Of a stretch of 64,000 nt of DNA, positions 62,679 through 64,000 are shown piece after piece. Origin of the DNA: Sinomicrobium weinanense (GTDB lineage Bacteria > Bacteroidota > Bacteroidia > Flavobacteriales > Flavobacteriaceae); NCBI RefSeq assembly GCF_018863395.1, contig NZ_JAHKRR010000001.1:124001-188000 (forward strand), read 5' to 3'. The notes under the pieces were generated by a model. It searched no databases. It saw nothing but the letters and a program-made list of their open reading frames with translations, and was not told the DNA's origin. Position numbers and translations under genes: made by a program. Position 1 is the first letter of the stretch. Each line of letters begins with the position of its first letter.

Positions 62679-63071
62679 CTAACCCTGGGGAATATCTTCC
62701 CAAAGCCCGAGGATGTTGCCTTCAGTATCCTTTACATAGGCAAAAAAACCCATGTTCTCGATGGCTTCTTTGGGTTTGACGATCGTCCCTCCGGCATTCT
62801 TAACCTTTTCGAGGTATTCATCCACGGAAGGCACATTAATGGTTATAGAAGGAGTCGTTACCTGGGCTTCACGCAGAAAGATGCCGCCGTTAATGGCTCC
62901 GGGCTCTTTAGGCTGATAGGTGGTTTCGTCAGTGTCGACCGTCCTGGCCCCTACATAAACAGAACCATCGGGCATAGGCCAGTCTTGCATTTGCCAATCG
63001 AAAATGCTGTAAAATTTTTTGGCCCGCTCAAGATCGTCTGCGGGAATTTCGAAATGGACTACTTTTTTCAT
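62679..63071 (-). CDS. VOC (glyoxalase/bleomycin-resistance-like) family protein
   Basis: A 130-residue protein with the beta-alpha-beta-beta-beta vicinal oxygen chelate fold. Landmarks are VVHFEIPADDLERAKKFYSI (first strand and helix, possible metal ligand His6), GGIFLRE, SITINVPSVDEYLEKVKNAGG and the closing FFAYVKDTEGNILGLWE with Glu near the end. Members of this group act in varied metal-dependent reactions or bind antibiotics, so the function is open. Likely cytoplasmic and monocistronic. Confidence 0.88.
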   Translation of the reverse strand: MKKVVHFEIPADDLERAKKFYSIFDWQMQDWPMPDGSVYVGARTVDTDETTYQPKEPGAINGGIFLREAQVTTPSITINVPSVDEYLEKVKNAGGTIVKPKEAIENMGFFAYVKDTEGNILGLWEDIPQG

Positions 63072-63464
63072 GGCTGGAATATTTTAAGGTGTTTGTGTGA
63101 TACAAATATAGCTTTTTGAATGAAAATATGTTGTTGATTATTAAACTTTTATAGAAGTATGGTCCAATAAATATATGGAACAGGGGATTGTTTTTTTTGT
63201 TTTAAAAACTGTTTTGATTTTGTTTTTGGAGCATTTATAGCGTGTGTTTGTCAGAACCTGTAAGATTGAAGAAGATTGATAGAAGAGTGATGAAAAACGG
63301 ACCACAAACATTTCAATCTCATTCAATCTCAGGGCGTAGCCCGATCAATCTGCTATCAATCTTTTAACCATCCCTTTGCCAGCACAGAAAAAACCGCCTG
63401 AAAGAACTGAAAATCTCAACTCAAAAATTCGTAACCCGTAATACCATTTATGTATCTTTGCCCC
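63072..63464. other. Gene-free region with CAATCT repeat, copy 2
   Basis: 393 bp. The first half is AT-rich. At about 63266-63370 there is a repeat: AAGATTGAAGAAGATTGATAG on the left (three-word string), then TTCAATCTCATTCAATCT (63312-63329), a GGGCGTAGCCCG hairpin-like core, and ATCAATCTTTTA (63355-63366). Left and right parts are complementary and can fold. The promoter of the next gene lies at its right end. Confidence 0.55.
63453..63460 (+). promoter_or_regulatory. -7 element before the short Nqr-associated gene
   Basis: TATCTTTG matches TAnnTTTG exactly and lies four bases before ATG 63465, so the transcript may begin at or near the ATG (leaderless or nearly so). This rules out an in-frame ATG at 63450 that overlaps the box. 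Confidence 0.6.
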
Positions 63465-63824
63465 ATGGAAATTCTGAGTGAACAGGAATTACATAACCTC
63501 GCTATGAATATTGTCGGGAAGGACCTGGAAAACCGGGGTTTTGAGTTTCTCGCCGTAAACAGCCAGCTCAAAAAAGACCCCCAGTTCGTCTGTCTCAAAA
63601 ACAAGAAATTACATTTTGTGGTGGTCAAAGCCGTGAAGTATCCGGACAATCCGAAAAAATACGATGCGACATTCATGGAAACCGTAAAGGAACACGCCCT
63701 GAAATTCAAGGCGAGAACCTATTATGCAGGGGTGGGGATTGCCGATGCGGAAGATTATGAAAAACCGGTATTAAAAGGCCGTAATTATATAGTAAATTAT
63801 GATGGGATTCAGGAAATCGTTTAG
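63465..63824 (+). CDS. Short conserved Nqr/ApbE-associated protein
   Basis: A 119-residue soluble protein with no signal peptide or cysteine-cluster. Landmarks are LSEQELHNLAMNIVGKDLE, LKKDPQFVCLKNKKLHFVVV, YPDNPKKYDATFMETVKEHA and TYYAGVGIADAEDYEKPV. In Flavobacteriia this family is often labelled as related to NADH-quinone reductase subunit F and stands next to apbE, though it has no flavin or Fe-S motif. Its end overlaps the apbE start by about 25 bases, indicating coupled translation. The role is unknown. Confidence 0.82.
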   Translation: MEILSEQELHNLAMNIVGKDLENRGFEFLAVNSQLKKDPQFVCLKNKKLHFVVVKAVKYPDNPKKYDATFMETVKEHALKFKARTYYAGVGIADAEDYEKPVLKGRNYIVNYDGIQEIV

Positions 63825-64000
63825 CATTTTAGTGGTTTTTACCTTGCTGGGTATGGGATTTACAGGATGTAAATCCCAGGAAAAATCCCGGACCATGACC
63901 ATTAGCGGAGAGGCCCAGGGAAGTACGTATAGCATTAAGTATATTTCTGATGAGCAGGAAGACCTGAAACCCGCAATAGATTCCATATTGCTGGCTATTG
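63799..64000 (+). CDS. apbE: ApbE, FAD:protein FMN transferase, 3' end missing
   Basis: Start of a lipoprotein cut by the right edge. Two adjacent ATGs (63799, 63802) overlap the previous gene in another frame. The first residues form a signal peptide with lipobox FTGC (Cys24), and the mature part begins KSQEKSRTMTISGEAQGSTY followed by SIKYISDE; GEAQGSTYSIKY is the N-terminal signature of ApbE flavin transferases. ApbE moves FMN from FAD to a Thr of NqrB and NqrC in the periplasm, so it is functionally linked to the nqr operon about 5 kb upstream. Confidence 0.85.
   Translation, partial: MMGFRKSFSILVVFTLLGMGFTGCKSQEKSRTMTISGEAQGSTYSIKYISDEQEDLKPAIDSILLAI

Noticed and set aside
63771-63986. 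Minus-strand frame at the right edge
   Set aside because: It lies opposite the ApbE start, whose signal peptide and GEAQGSTY motif are clear on the plus strand.

Overview
The window looks like chromosome of a member of Bacteroidota, most likely a marine or soil Flavobacteriaceae. The support is: four SusC/SusD pairs, an ECF sigma/FecR regulatory pair, the type IX secretion plug protein, a six-gene Na+-Nqr operon, many lipoproteins, and promoters of the Bacteroidota type (-7 element TAnnTTTG) in front of many genes. Genus is not decided from sequence alone. No rRNA, tRNA, CRISPR array, transposase or phage gene was recognised.

Region by region. 1-2008: a sensor kinase (cut by the left edge) and its OmpR-type response regulator. 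2190-3173: a stand-alone class I terpene synthase with all expected motifs. 3345-7049: two PepSY-like secreted proteins, a group III truncated haemoglobin, a GNAT acetyltransferase, and a divergent flavodoxin-fold oxidoreductase/HxlR regulator pair. 7111-14550 (minus): a frameshifted TPR protein, a barrel-like lipoprotein, a DUF3999-like protein and a DUF2339-like polytopic protein, apparently one envelope locus of unknown function. 14684-15238: a small predicted beta-barrel. 15480-24657 (minus): a surface-signalling operon, ECF sigma > FecR anti-sigma > STN-containing SusC > SusD > dipeptide epimerase > class C beta-lactamase-like hydrolase; it reads as an induced uptake system for peptides or murein fragments. 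24976-26163: a membrane protein with mechanosensitive-channel TM helices.

26651-50480 (plus) is an accessory nutrient-acquisition block: SusCD pair 1 followed by a separately promoted DUF4861 protein; an AraC regulator; a DapB-like amine dehydrogenase; SusCD pair 2; SusCD pair 3 followed by a DUF2264-GH16 fusion, a BNR_4 polysaccharide-lyase-like protein and a GH88 unsaturated glucuronyl hydrolase. The last set forms a logical route (lyase, then removal of unsaturated uronate) for a uronate-containing polysaccharide, perhaps ulvan-like; no sulfatase is present here. Strong hairpins separate the SusCD transcripts from the enzyme genes.

50520-64000 is core: apaG, the T9SS plug protein, nqrABCDEF, dipeptidyl-peptidase III, two YeeE/YedE sulfur transporters, a small lipoprotein, a VOC protein, a short conserved Nqr-associated protein and the start of apbE, whose product attaches FMN to NqrB/NqrC.

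Between genes the window carries several families of short degenerate dispersed repeats and long imperfect palindromes. Several abut or form the ends of genes.
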